Source of the DNA: Candidatus Uhrbacteria bacterium | GTDB taxonomy: Bacteria > Patescibacteriota > Patescibacteriia > UBA9934 > GWF2-40-263 | Direction: 5' to 3' | DNA: 38,324 nt | NCBI GenBank assembly: GCA_016188495.1 | Contig: JACPHU010000028.1 | Span: forward strand, 1-38,324 | Shown here: positions 32,703-38,324 of the stretch, one piece after another | Layout: every line of letters begins with the position of its first letter | Numbering within the stretch: the first letter of the stretch is position 1 | Position numbers and translations under genes: made by a program | The notes under the pieces: model-generated | Database searches by the model: none | The model's input: only the letters and a program-made list of their open reading frames with translations | Told to the model about the DNA's origin: nothing

Positions 32703-33083
32703 ATGGATTCTGTCGTACACTTCGAGCTTCCTTTTGAGGATCAAGCTCGTGCTGAAAAATTTTATCAAGATGTTTTTGGATGGAAAACCATGTCGATGCC
32801 TGGAATGGGATATGTGATGGCCTATTCTGCTGAGGTAGATGAACAGCACATGACCAAGGAGTCCGGTCGTATTAACGGAGGAATGTTCCAGCGTCAAGAA
32901 CCGTTTAAAGGACCTGTCATCATTTTGAACGTCGAAGATTTGGATGCCAAGTTAGAGCAGGTTGCTTCTCACGGAGGTCAGATTATTCGTGGTAAACAAG
33001 CTGTCGGCGATATGGGATGGGCCGCCTATGTCAATGATCCTGAAAACAATTTAATCGGAGTCTGGCAATCAATGAAAAAATAA
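32703..33083 (+). CDS. VOC (glyoxalase/bleomycin-resistance) superfamily protein
   Basis: 126 residues with the paired beta-alpha-beta-beta-beta module: VVHFELPFEDQARAEKFYQ at the start, then DVFGWKTMSMPGMGYVMAY, and a second module from GPVIILNVEDLDAKLEQV to GWAAYVNDPENNLIGVW. Candidate metal ligands are His6, the Glu in the first strand and the acidic/polar positions at the end (NDPENNLIG). This subgroup resembles the 'predicted enzyme related to lactoylglutathione lyase' type; the substrate is unknown. It is a single gene with a terminator directly after the stop codon. Confidence 0.87.
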   Translation: MDSVVHFELPFEDQARAEKFYQDVFGWKTMSMPGMGYVMAYSAEVDEQHMTKESGRINGGMFQRQEPFKGPVIILNVEDLDAKLEQVASHGGQIIRGKQAVGDMGWAAYVNDPENNLIGVWQSMKK

Positions 33084-33084
33084 T

Positions 33085-33113
33085 AAAAAATAGGGTTTAA
33101 AACCCTATTTTTT
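33085..33113. terminator. Terminator after the VOC gene
   Basis: AAAAAATAGGGTTT (33085-33098) and AAACCCTATTTTTT (33100-33113) are perfect complements with A and T flanks, starting right after the VOC stop codon. Confidence 0.88.
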
Positions 33114-33135
33114 ATTATTTTAATGTTTAAATCTC

Positions 33136-33164
33136 TTGACAGAATTTTAAAAATAGGATATAGT
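33136..33164 (+). promoter_or_regulatory. Strong promoter of the zinc-finger microprotein gene
   Basis: TTGACA (33136-33141), 17-bp spacer, TATAGT (33159-33164): a near-perfect promoter. The leader of about 80 nt contains CGGTT/AACCG and GGC/GCC hairpins and an AAAAAGGAGAG ribosome site before the ATG at 33253. Confidence 0.82.
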
Positions 33165-33252
33165 TTTCCCGGATTTTCGGTTTCGCAAAGGAACCGGAAC
33201 ACGTCTGGCGCTTGAAGCCGGACAAAAACGGAACAAAAAAAGGAGAGAGTTC

Positions 33253-33405
33253 ATGGCCAACCGCGCCTGCCAGAACAAGAACTGCCGCTACACGACCCCC
33301 CATGCCAAGAACATGGAACGTCATCAGACGGCGACCGGTCACGGGCGCCAGGTGCGTGAGTTCAAGGGGCACCGGAAGATCTCCGGGGCCGGGCAGAAGA
33401 AGTAA
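33253..33405 (+). CDS. 50-residue C2H2 zinc-finger-like microprotein
   Basis: A short, basic protein starting MANRACQNKNCRY. C6-x4-C11-x12-H24-x5-H30 fits the classical C2H2 finger spacing, with Met21 at the usual core Leu position. The tail after residue 30 is Gly/Lys/Arg-rich (GRQVREFKGHRK, then ISGAGQKK). It has a near-consensus promoter, a strong Shine-Dalgarno and a clean terminator, so it is a complete single-gene unit that should be highly expressed. The reading frame is visibly GC-rich (third positions mostly C or G) compared with all neighbours, which suggests recent transfer or special codon selection. Nucleic-acid binding is the likeliest role. I do not recognise a named family. 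Confidence 0.8.
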   Translation: MANRACQNKNCRYTTPHAKNMERHQTATGHGRQVREFKGHRKISGAGQKK

Positions 33406-33427
33406 TCTCCTGCCAACCGCGCGCAAC

Positions 33428-33458
33428 AGCCGCTCATCAACGTTGATGAGCGGCTTTT
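33428..33458 (+). terminator. Terminator of the microprotein gene
   Basis: AGCCGCTCATCAAC (33428-33441) pairs with GTTGATGAGCGGCT (33442-33455), a 14-bp palindrome that folds with a small loop, followed by TTTT. Confidence 0.88.
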
Positions 33459-33466
33459 ACATTTCA

Positions 33467-33495
33467 TTGGCAATACATTTTTATTCCTGTATTAT
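33467..33495 (+). promoter_or_regulatory. Promoter of the metK riboswitch transcript
   Basis: TTGGCA (33467-33472), 17-bp spacer, TATTAT (33490-33495). Transcription would begin near 33502, 10 nt before the riboswitch P1 stem. Confidence 0.65.
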
Positions 33496-33511
33496 CTTTT
33501 TCACAACTGAA

Positions 33512-33765
33512 GATTATAAAGAGGTGGTGAGGGAAATGGCCCTGTGACCCACCAGCAACCTATCTAAGAGATCTTTTCAAAATTCGCGATCTTTCGTTTC
33601 ATGGGTCCCCATCGACTCGTCACCGTATATGAATACGGCTCTGTCGTCGACCCGCCCGGCCTTATGTCCGTTCGGACGGGTTTCCCCATTCAACGAAATC
33701 TCATCGAATTTGGAAAAGATTTCATTCATAAGGTGCTACATCCATCCCATGCGGGAAAGATAATT
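33512..33765 (+). promoter_or_regulatory. SAM-I (S-box) riboswitch with a greatly enlarged P3 arm
   Basis: The core is recognisable base by base: P1 GATTAT (33512-33517) with ATAATT (33760-33765); then AAAGAG; P2 GGTGG with CCACC enclosing GAGGGA, GGCCC and TGTGA; GCAACC (33555-33560); AGGTGCTA (33731-33738); P4 TCCC/GGGA; and AAAGATAA. The pseudoknot can form between ATGG (33536-33539) and CCAT (33742-33745). The usual short P3 loop is replaced by about 170 nt, most of it the palindrome at 33571-33720. SAM binding should stabilise P1 and let the terminator at 33775 form, shutting off metK. Confidence 0.92.
33571..33720. repeat. 150-nt imperfect palindrome inside riboswitch P3, family member B
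   Basis: ATCTTTTCAAAATTCGCGAT at the left pairs imperfectly with ATCGAATTTGGAAAAGAT at the right, with inner hairpins CCGTAT/ATACGG and CCCGTCC-type GC-rich arms. Its left arm matches that of the palindrome at 11601 in about 21 of 27 positions, and its right arm shares AATCTCATCGA. Both copies therefore belong to one repeat family. Confidence 0.8.
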
Positions 33766-33774
33766 ATTTAACAT

Positions 33775-33805
33775 AAGCTTTCTCTTTGAGAAAGCTTTTT
33801 CTTTT
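33775..33805 (+). terminator. Riboswitch expression-platform terminator
   Basis: AAGCTTTCT (33775-33783) pairs with AGAAAGCTT (33789-33797), followed by a T-rich tract that runs directly into the metK ATG at 33806. There is no room for a Shine-Dalgarno between the T tract and the start codon. Confidence 0.9.
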
Positions 33806-34807
33806 ATGAGTTTGATTCCATCTGTCTATACCGTTGAGTGCGTCACTAAGGGACATCCTGACCGAGTGTGTGACCAAATTGCTGATCGTATTTTAAAAGA
33901 AATTGCTTATTTGGATCCTACGGCTCATGTGGCTGTAGAGGTGTTTGGATGCAAAGGCGTTTTGACCATTGGTGGAGAAGTGACAACCCAAGCGCAGGTA
34001 GACTATGAGTCGCTTGCTCGTGAGGTATTGCATGAGGTGTGTTATGAAGATCCTATTGAGATACGTATTCATCTTATTTCCCAATCCCCAGAAATTCATT
34101 CAGCTGTGGACGTTGGAGGAGCAGGAGACCAGGGAATCATGTATGGCTACGCAACCCATGAAACTGAAACGTTCATGCCTATTGGAGTTCATTTTTCTCG
34201 AGCTCTCACAACAGAACTTGAACGCTTAAGAGAAAGTGGCGAAATTCCTTGGTTGAAGAGCGATGGAAAAGTACAGGTAACCATTCGAGACCATGTCCCT
34301 GAGGTGATTGTTGTGAGTACACAACATAAAGCAGATATTTCTCTTGAGGAGGTTCGATCTGTACTGATGGAGAATCTTATTCTTCCGCAATGGCAGAAAC
34401 AACGATTTCCAGAACCGATGTCTTGTCGCGTGCTGATCAATCCCGCCGGATCTTGGACTGTTGGGGGATTTAATGCAGATTCAGGCCTCACCGGTCGCAA
34501 GCTGGCCGTAGATTCTTATGGAGGGATTTTGCCAGGGGGCGGCGGGTCTACTCACGGAAAAGATCTTTCCAAAGTTGACTGTTCTGCCACAACTCAAGCG
34601 CGCCAAGCTGCTGTTGCTATTGTTGGAGCCGGTCTTGCTCAAGAGTGTTTGGTGAGCGTTGCCTACGCAATTGGCATTAACGAGCCGGTCATGTTGTATG
34701 CTCTTAACCAGAACGCAGAAGAGATCACGCATCTTCTTGATCCTAAAGTGTTTCTTTCGACGCAGTTACGCTCTCACTCTTTTGACGCTCAAGAGGAGGG
34801 TCGATAA
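33806..34807 (+). CDS. metK: S-adenosylmethionine synthetase
   Basis: Makes SAM from ATP and methionine. The 333 residues are shorter than the about 384 of E. coli but carry the bacterial signatures: ECVTKGHPDRVCDQIAD (methionine and ATP site His), GGAGDQGIMYGYA near 105, and the P-loop-like GGGGSTHGKDLSKVD near 246 with the catalytic Lys/Asp. The Lys of GHPDK is Arg here. Control by the SAM-I riboswitch directly upstream confirms the identity. Three genes follow with spacings of 11, 19 and 9 bp and are probably co-transcribed. Confidence 0.96.
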   Translation: MSLIPSVYTVECVTKGHPDRVCDQIADRILKEIAYLDPTAHVAVEVFGCKGVLTIGGEVTTQAQVDYESLAREVLHEVCYEDPIEIRIHLISQSPEIHSAVDVGGAGDQGIMYGYATHETETFMPIGVHFSRALTTELERLRESGEIPWLKSDGKVQVTIRDHVPEVIVVSTQHKADISLEEVRSVLMENLILPQWQKQRFPEPMSCRVLINPAGSWTVGGFNADSGLTGRKLAVDSYGGILPGGGGSTHGKDLSKVDCSATTQARQAAVAIVGAGLAQECLVSVAYAIGINEPVMLYALNQNAEEITHLLDPKVFLSTQLRSHSFDAQEEGR

Positions 34808-34818
34808 GATGTTTGTGT

Positions 34819-35400
34819 ATGAAGCAGTTTTTGATGACCATAGGTCTTCCTTATTCTGGAAAATCTCAACTCGCCAAAGAATATCGCGCGCAAGGATGGA
34901 AAGTGATTGAACGAGACTCTTTATTGAAAGAAATTGTGGAGTCTCCTGAATTCCAGACGGAGGTTCAGAAACGTCTAAAGGGTGAAGTGAATCAAGAAGT
35001 TCTTTTTTCTGTTCAAAACGAAGTTGCGATTGGTTTATTGAGCGAGCGAGTGCGTCAATTGGTGTTATCCTCACCAGAGGATCGAATTATTTATGATGGA
35101 ACGAATCTTCAAAAAGCTTCTCGTGCAGGTATTTTAGAGCTTTCCCGTCAAGGTGTGCGTGTGGATGCTGTTGTCTTCCATGTCCCTTTAACAGAAATTT
35201 TTCGTCGTGCTGAAACGGTTTTTCGATCCGGTGAACGCAAAGGATCTTTTAATGAAGGAGCGCGTCATAATTTAGAACGCATGATTCATCTGACGGAAGA
35301 CCCTGATCCTTCAGAAGGATTTAATCATATTGAAGTAAGAGAGTGGAAAACAGAATTAGAAGATAGAGAAAGAAAAGAACTCCATCATCTTTCAAGATAG
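34819..35400 (+). CDS. P-loop kinase-like protein
   Basis: 193 residues from ATG 34819; a TTG at 34813 adds two residues and is less likely. TIGLPYSGKSQLA is the Walker A motif at about 7-19. RDSLLKEIV and IIYDGTNLQKASR (Walker B-like Asp followed by the 'DgTn' pattern of polynucleotide-kinase/zeta-like kinases) support a small-molecule, RNA-end or protein kinase of the AAA_33 type. FRRAETVFRSGERKGSF forms the lid arginines. It is likely co-transcribed with metK and so under SAM control. The substrate is unknown. Confidence 0.78.
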   Translation: MKQFLMTIGLPYSGKSQLAKEYRAQGWKVIERDSLLKEIVESPEFQTEVQKRLKGEVNQEVLFSVQNEVAIGLLSERVRQLVLSSPEDRIIYDGTNLQKASRAGILELSRQGVRVDAVVFHVPLTEIFRRAETVFRSGERKGSFNEGARHNLERMIHLTEDPDPSEGFNHIEVREWKTELEDRERKELHHLSR

Positions 35401-35419
35401 TATTTAAACAACACATGCT

Positions 35420-36067
35420 ATGACACAATCCATTGTCTTTACGACCAGCGATGGTGTTGAGATCCATGGGCTTTATGCAAATACGGGCCAGGCGAATATC
35501 GTTCTCTTGTTTCATATGATGCCTGCAACCAAAGAAAGTTGGAATGACGTAGTAGAGCCGTTTCTTGAGATCGGTTACGCATCCATTGCCATTGATTTGC
35601 GAGGCCATGGCCAAAGCACGATGAATGGACGTTTGAATTACCGACAATTTATGGATGAGCAACATCAAGCCTCACAAGAAGATGTCGAAGCAGCGATCCT
35701 GTTTGCCAAAGATCAAGGATTTTCTGAGGAGAATATGGTGCTTATGGGCGCTTCTATCGGAGCAAATCTTGCTATACAAGCTCTGCAGAAACATTCATCT
35801 ATTCTCTCTGCCATCGCTCTTTCTCCGGGTTTGGATTATCACGGCATCAATATTGAATCGGTCATGGGCCAGATGCAAACAAATCAAAAGGTTCTTTTGG
35901 TTGCCAGTGATGACGATGCATATTCCTGGTACTCTATTAAACAATTGCGCGAACGTTACGCATCGCAAACGGCGAGTATTGAATGTTCAGGATGTGGGCA
36001 CGGAACCAATATGTTTGAGAAAGATCCAGATCTTACGGAAAAAATCTTTTCATTTTTAAATCATTAA
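35420..36067 (+). CDS. Alpha/beta hydrolase (dienelactone hydrolase/serine peptidase-like)
   Basis: 215 residues. LLFHMMPATKESW is the oxyanion strand-turn; AIDLRGHGQS is typical of this fold; LMGASIGANLA near 109 is the nucleophile elbow with Ser; VASDDDAYSW near 155 supplies Asp; CGHGTNMF near 192 supplies His. The full triad is present. No signal peptide. It is the third gene of the metK group. It differs from the hydrolase at 521 in having a canonical G-x-S-x-G. Confidence 0.86.
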   Translation: MTQSIVFTTSDGVEIHGLYANTGQANIVLLFHMMPATKESWNDVVEPFLEIGYASIAIDLRGHGQSTMNGRLNYRQFMDEQHQASQEDVEAAILFAKDQGFSEENMVLMGASIGANLAIQALQKHSSILSAIALSPGLDYHGINIESVMGQMQTNQKVLLVASDDDAYSWYSIKQLRERYASQTASIECSGCGHGTNMFEKDPDLTEKIFSFLNH

Positions 36068-36076
36068 TTACTTCGT

Positions 36077-36676
36077 ATGGATAAACAACAGACTATGCCG
36101 ACTCTGGTGATCGGGTTGATCGGACAAAACGTTTCAGATAAAGAAACGATCAGCCGGATCAAGAAAGAACTGGGTGGAGAACAATCCATACATTACGTTT
36201 TATTGTCGGATATTTTCCGACAATATGCCCCGATCCGAGGGAAAAAAGATCCGCAGTCACTGCGGGAGTTGGCCCAAAAGATACGCGTAGAGTACGGGGC
36301 AGGAGCCTGGATCCAACGACTTTTGAGTAATCTTCCTAAAGAAAAAAGGGAAGGCATTCTCATTATCGATGCCATTTCTAATCCTGGAGAAATTGATTTG
36401 CTTCGCGAGCTTTTTGGAGAGCGTGCACTTGTGATGGCTACGGATTTTATCGAGTTAAAACAACAGAAAGGCATTCAAACAGAAGACCGTTCTTGGTACG
36501 GTTCTGACTTAAGGGCGTGTTTAGAAAAAGCGGATTTCACCATTGAATCAAATAAACCCAAGGAAGAACGTCTCGCAGAAGTGTCAGAGGCCGTGAGCCG
36601 ATTTTCCCGTCTTGCAGAATTAAGAGAAAAAGAAGAACCTCAAGAAGAGGTTCGCAGAGAACGTAAGGTTGCCTGA
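36077..36676 (+). CDS. Nucleotide kinase-like P-loop protein with a degenerate Walker A
   Basis: 199 residues. The layout follows dephospho-CoA/cytidylate kinase-like (AAA_18) proteins: a first strand and loop LVIGLIGQNVSDKETI, then SDIFRQYA, SLRELAQKIRVEYGAGAW, ILIIDAISNPGEIDLLRELF and ADFTIESN. The Walker A normally reads G-x4-GK-S/T; here the Gly before Lys is Asp, so ATP binding may be weakened. The C-terminal 25 residues are highly charged (EEPQEEVRRERKVA). It is the last gene of the metK group and has a terminator about 50 bp later. Confidence 0.7.
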   Translation: MDKQQTMPTLVIGLIGQNVSDKETISRIKKELGGEQSIHYVLLSDIFRQYAPIRGKKDPQSLRELAQKIRVEYGAGAWIQRLLSNLPKEKREGILIIDAISNPGEIDLLRELFGERALVMATDFIELKQQKGIQTEDRSWYGSDLRACLEKADFTIESNKPKEERLAEVSEAVSRFSRLAELREKEEPQEEVRRERKVA

Positions 36677-36714
36677 ACGATGCTTTTAAAAGATTTTTTT
36701 GCTTTTTTAAAGAG

Positions 36715-36720
36715 TATAAT
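36715..36720 (+). promoter_or_regulatory. Perfect -10 box just before a terminator
   Basis: TATAAT lies 6 nt before the stem of the terminator at 36727-36763. The -35 region is only a T-rich tract. If active it would give an RNA of about 40 nt. TTGACA (36742-36747) and TATAGT (36763-36768), 15 bp apart, form a second possible promoter that reads on toward 36942. Confidence 0.4.
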
Positions 36721-36726
36721 TGTGGG

Positions 36727-36763
36727 ATAAGGGCGTAGGGGTTGACAAAACCCTTATTTTTTT
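36727..36763 (+). terminator. Terminator after the metK gene group
   Basis: ATAAGGG (36727-36733) pairs with CCCTTAT (36751-36757), followed by seven T residues. An alternative weaker pairing exists inside the loop. In the rest of the 36677-36941 gap I see AT-rich DNA and the palindrome at 36847. Confidence 0.7.
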
Positions 36764-36846
36764 ATAGTTTTTAACGTTCTTGATCTTTTACATTTAAGAA
36801 AATAACGATTATTTTGACTAGACTTGTTGTTATTCAATTTTTATTT

Positions 36847-36892
36847 GCAACAGACAATCTGAATTATTCATATGAATCAGATTGTCTGTTGC
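36847..36892. repeat. 16-bp inverted repeat upstream of an accessory gene
   Basis: GCAACAGACAATCTGA (36847-36862) and TCAGATTGTCTGTTGC (36877-36892) are perfect complements around a 14-nt centre that itself contains ATTCATATGAAT. A third partial copy, GCAACAGAT, follows at about 36905. No T run follows, so an operator or mobile-element end is more likely than a terminator. Confidence 0.7.
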
Positions 36893-36941
36893 CAATGTTT
36901 AAAAAGCAACAGATCTACCGTTTTTTAAAGAGGAGAATCTC

Positions 36942-37526
36942 ATGAATGAAGCGTTGAAAATTTTAGACGAACAAAAGAATCGGTTTGTCGGAATCCTTGC
37001 AAGTCCAATAGCTGGAATTAGGGAAGTGGCAGAGGCGGAACAAAGAGGTAGGCAATTATTCGTGCAATCAATGGAGAAGATCACGCTTCCGCTTCCTGTA
37101 TCCAAAAATGGTCTTGTGATTGTTGTACAGAATAGGGGGATTTGCAGTGGGAGGGGGGAAGTTTTTGGATTAGATCAAAAGCTCGGTTTGAACATGGTAA
37201 TGGTCTGTATTCCGGAAGAGACAGACCCATATCTTACGTTAGTCTTGTCGATACGGACCCCAGGTTCGATGGGATATGCGCTTGTCAGCATCATGAAAGA
37301 TGGACGTATACATTGTTCAAGATATGAGGTTTCGTTTGACCAACAAACCTATCTGTATGCTTTATTGGGGAAGGTCAATCCCCGGAATGTATTGGAGTAC
37401 AGAGCCATTTTTGGAGGAGATCCTGACGAGATCATAGGATTTCCAGGAGCACTTGACTATATTACCAAGAATTTTGATCAGTTGGGGCCCTATCTTTCAG
37501 AAATGGCAACTTCTTTGAAGAGGTAA
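36942..37526 (+). CDS. Protein of unknown function
   Basis: 194 residues, soluble, with a helical N-terminus (MNEALKILDEQKNRFVGIL) and a central beta-rich part (NGLVIVVQNRGICSG, NMVMVCIPEETDPYLTLVL). The start is well supported by AGAGGAGA 7 nt upstream. No membrane segment or recognised motif. Two cysteines (near 68 and 89) could be structural. It is followed after 3 bp by a membrane protein gene, so the two form a unit. I do not recognise the family. Confidence 0.62.
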   Translation: MNEALKILDEQKNRFVGILASPIAGIREVAEAEQRGRQLFVQSMEKITLPLPVSKNGLVIVVQNRGICSGRGEVFGLDQKLGLNMVMVCIPEETDPYLTLVLSIRTPGSMGYALVSIMKDGRIHCSRYEVSFDQQTYLYALLGKVNPRNVLEYRAIFGGDPDEIIGFPGALDYITKNFDQLGPYLSEMATSLKR

Positions 37527-37529
37527 TCA

Positions 37530-38057
37530 ATGTTCGTTGAGTCTGTCTACAACGTCTTCCTTTTCGCTCTTGCTGTCATTGGTGCTGGACGATTCGGTCT
37601 TTGGCTCATGGGCCGTCACTGGCATTGGGTGGCGAAGGCAATCGTGCTTCTCCTTGTTGCTTCCGTCATCTGGGGCTTCCTGGGACAGATGACGGGTGGA
37701 CCTCAGAAAACCGATCTGCGGATTGTGACAGAGGTTCTCGCGTCGGCTGGGACCATTTTTTCCTTGGAGTATCTGTTTCATCGTGTACACAACGGTTGGG
37801 CGAGGGTTGGCTTAATCGTGCTGGCTGGGATCTTCCTGGTTGTCACATGGAAGGATTCCTTCGATCGAGGTGTAGAGGCAGTTTCGAATGTGAATCCGAA
37901 AACGATCACGTCCGGGGCTGTACCAATACCATCCATCTCCCGGCCCACTACCGCTCCCAATCGTACGCAAACCGTTCCGACTAAGACCAATGCACAATTG
38001 TGTGCGGAAGACCCACCTCGGCTTCCATTTAGTACCTGTCAGAAATTGGGGTACTGA
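37530..38057 (+). CDS. Membrane protein with a Pro/Thr-rich tail, unknown function
   Basis: 175 residues with three to four hydrophobic segments: about 6-26, 33-52, 63-80 and 88-107. The last 50 residues are rich in Pro, Thr, Ser and Asn (ISRPTTAPNRTQTVPTK) and end with two cysteines in QLCAEDPPRLPFSTCQ, which might form a disulfide if the tail is outside. It lies 3 bp after the previous gene, with AAGAGG as a ribosome site, and has a clear terminator. The reading frame is GC-richer than most of the window. Confidence 0.65.
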   Translation: MFVESVYNVFLFALAVIGAGRFGLWLMGRHWHWVAKAIVLLLVASVIWGFLGQMTGGPQKTDLRIVTEVLASAGTIFSLEYLFHRVHNGWARVGLIVLAGIFLVVTWKDSFDRGVEAVSNVNPKTITSGAVPIPSISRPTTAPNRTQTVPTKTNAQLCAEDPPRLPFSTCQKLGY

Positions 38058-38071
38058 CAGATCTCTCACGG

Positions 38072-38101
38072 ACCCACTCGAATACAATCGAGTGGGTTTT
38101 T
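38072..38101 (+). terminator. Terminator of the two-gene accessory unit
   Basis: ACCCACTCGA (38072-38081) pairs with TCGAGTGGGT (38088-38097), followed by TTTTT. Confidence 0.88.
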
Positions 38102-38116
38102 CGTTTATAGAGAATT

Positions 38117-38144
38117 TAAAAACAGACCTTTCGTTTAGGTCTGT
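38117..38144 (-). terminator. Terminator of the reverse gene at the right edge
   Basis: ACAGACCT (38122-38129) pairs with AGGTCTGT (38137-38144); on the reverse strand a T run follows (complement of the A run at 38117-38121). It lies 15 bp past the reverse stop codon at 38160. Confidence 0.78.
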
Positions 38145-38159
38145 CGGTGGTTGATGGTT

Positions 38160-38324
38160 TCAGAGTTCCGGAAGGACTCCGTTACTGTCTGCTTTTTCGT
38201 CGTAAAGCCTATGAGCAGGACGAGTCTCGCCGGCTGCCCGCGCTGATGCGGTGCTTTCATTGAACTGTTCCATTCGTTCTCGCCACTGAACAATCTCCGT
38301 TTCGGTCATGGGAACCGGGCGGTA
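38160..38324 (-). CDS. C-terminal part of a reverse-strand gene, unknown function
   Basis: The reverse frame is open from the window edge to TGA (complement of 38160-38162), giving 54 residues: a charged helix with TETEIVQWRERMEQF, then an Ala/Arg-rich stretch and the end SNGVLPEL. An internal ATG at 38309 would make a 49-residue protein, but no ribosome site precedes it, so it is more likely the tail of a longer gene. A terminator directly downstream supports that it is real. It is GC-rich like the microprotein gene at 33253. Confidence 0.6.
   Translation of the reverse strand, partial: YRPVPMTETEIVQWRERMEQFNESTASARAAGETRPAHRLYDEKADSNGVLPEL

Noticed and set aside
33212-33547. A 111-residue forward frame overlapping the microprotein and riboswitch
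   Set aside because: It is in a different phase from the well-supported 33253-33405 gene, reads through a terminator and riboswitch, and has low-complexity Arg/Pro/Thr content typical of a GC-rich shadow frame.
37601-37984. A 127-residue forward frame inside the membrane protein gene
   Set aside because: It is a shadow of the 37530-38057 gene, which has the ribosome site, hydrophobic helices and terminator.
1-38324. Recoding of TGA as an amino acid, as in some CPR lineages
   Set aside because: TGA serves as the natural stop in several clear genes (for example map, ruvX and the gene ending at 1327) and no conserved protein contains in-frame TGA.

Overview
The window comes from a small, streamlined bacterium, most likely a member of the Candidate Phyla Radiation (Patescibacteria). 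The evidence is a near-complete S10-spc ribosomal cluster that runs rplR-rpsE-rplO-secY with no rpmD (L30), which is known to be missing in CPR bacteria; a zinc-type S14; very tight gene packing with 1-11 bp spacers that usually lack a Shine-Dalgarno motif; the standard code (TGA is used as a stop); and several membrane-anchored proteins of the kind common in that group. Base composition is moderate, with a few GC-rich exceptions at 33.25 kb and near the right end. The phylum cannot be fixed without a tree.

Layout. 1-192: right end of an ISAs1-like insertion sequence that appears to cut a small reverse-strand gene. 292-465: a long palindrome. 0.5-2.1 kb: two reverse genes (alpha/beta hydrolase, SAM-hydrolase-like protein), each with its own terminator. 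2.2-5.7 kb: membrane protein, murA, an unknown protein, a Cys-rich protein and a site-2 protease. 5.8-9.05 kb: str cluster rpsL / rpsG-fusA, split by a terminator and a 121-nt palindrome. 9.05-17.2 kb: about 8 kb of unrelated genes between fusA and tuf (FAM173-like lysine methyltransferase, NahK-like sugar kinase, membrane-anchored Memo protein, a large surface protein, MazG-like NTPase, zinc-ribbon protein, EamA transporter, acidic protein). 17.2-29.0 kb: tuf, rpsJ, then rplC to secY, closed by a 24-bp-stem terminator. 29.1-31.4 kb: adk-map-ruvX-Gmad2 operon. 31.5-33.1 kb: membrane-anchored unknown protein and a VOC protein. 33.1-33.46 kb: a GC-rich single-gene unit for a 50-residue C2H2 zinc-finger-like protein. 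33.46-36.7 kb: SAM-I riboswitch controlling metK and probably three downstream genes. 36.7-38.3 kb: accessory-looking genes with clear Shine-Dalgarno sites and the 3' end of a reverse gene.

How it works together. Most of the window is translation and core growth machinery (ribosomal proteins, EF-G, EF-Tu, SecY, adenylate kinase, methionine aminopeptidase, RuvX), with cell-wall synthesis (MurA) and SAM supply (MetK, riboswitch-controlled). SAM users or related proteins include a membrane methyltransferase and a SAM-hydrolase-like protein.

Most striking points: (1) the metK leader is a SAM-I riboswitch whose P3 arm is expanded by about 150 nt of imperfect palindrome, and that palindrome is related to one at 11.6 kb; (2) at least five first genes have a -10 box ending 9-11 nt before the ATG, so their mRNAs should be leaderless or nearly so; (3) MurA carries Asp in place of the catalytic Cys hit by fosfomycin; (4) a stand-alone C2H2-finger microprotein of unusual composition; (5) a FAM173-type lysine methyltransferase with a membrane anchor.
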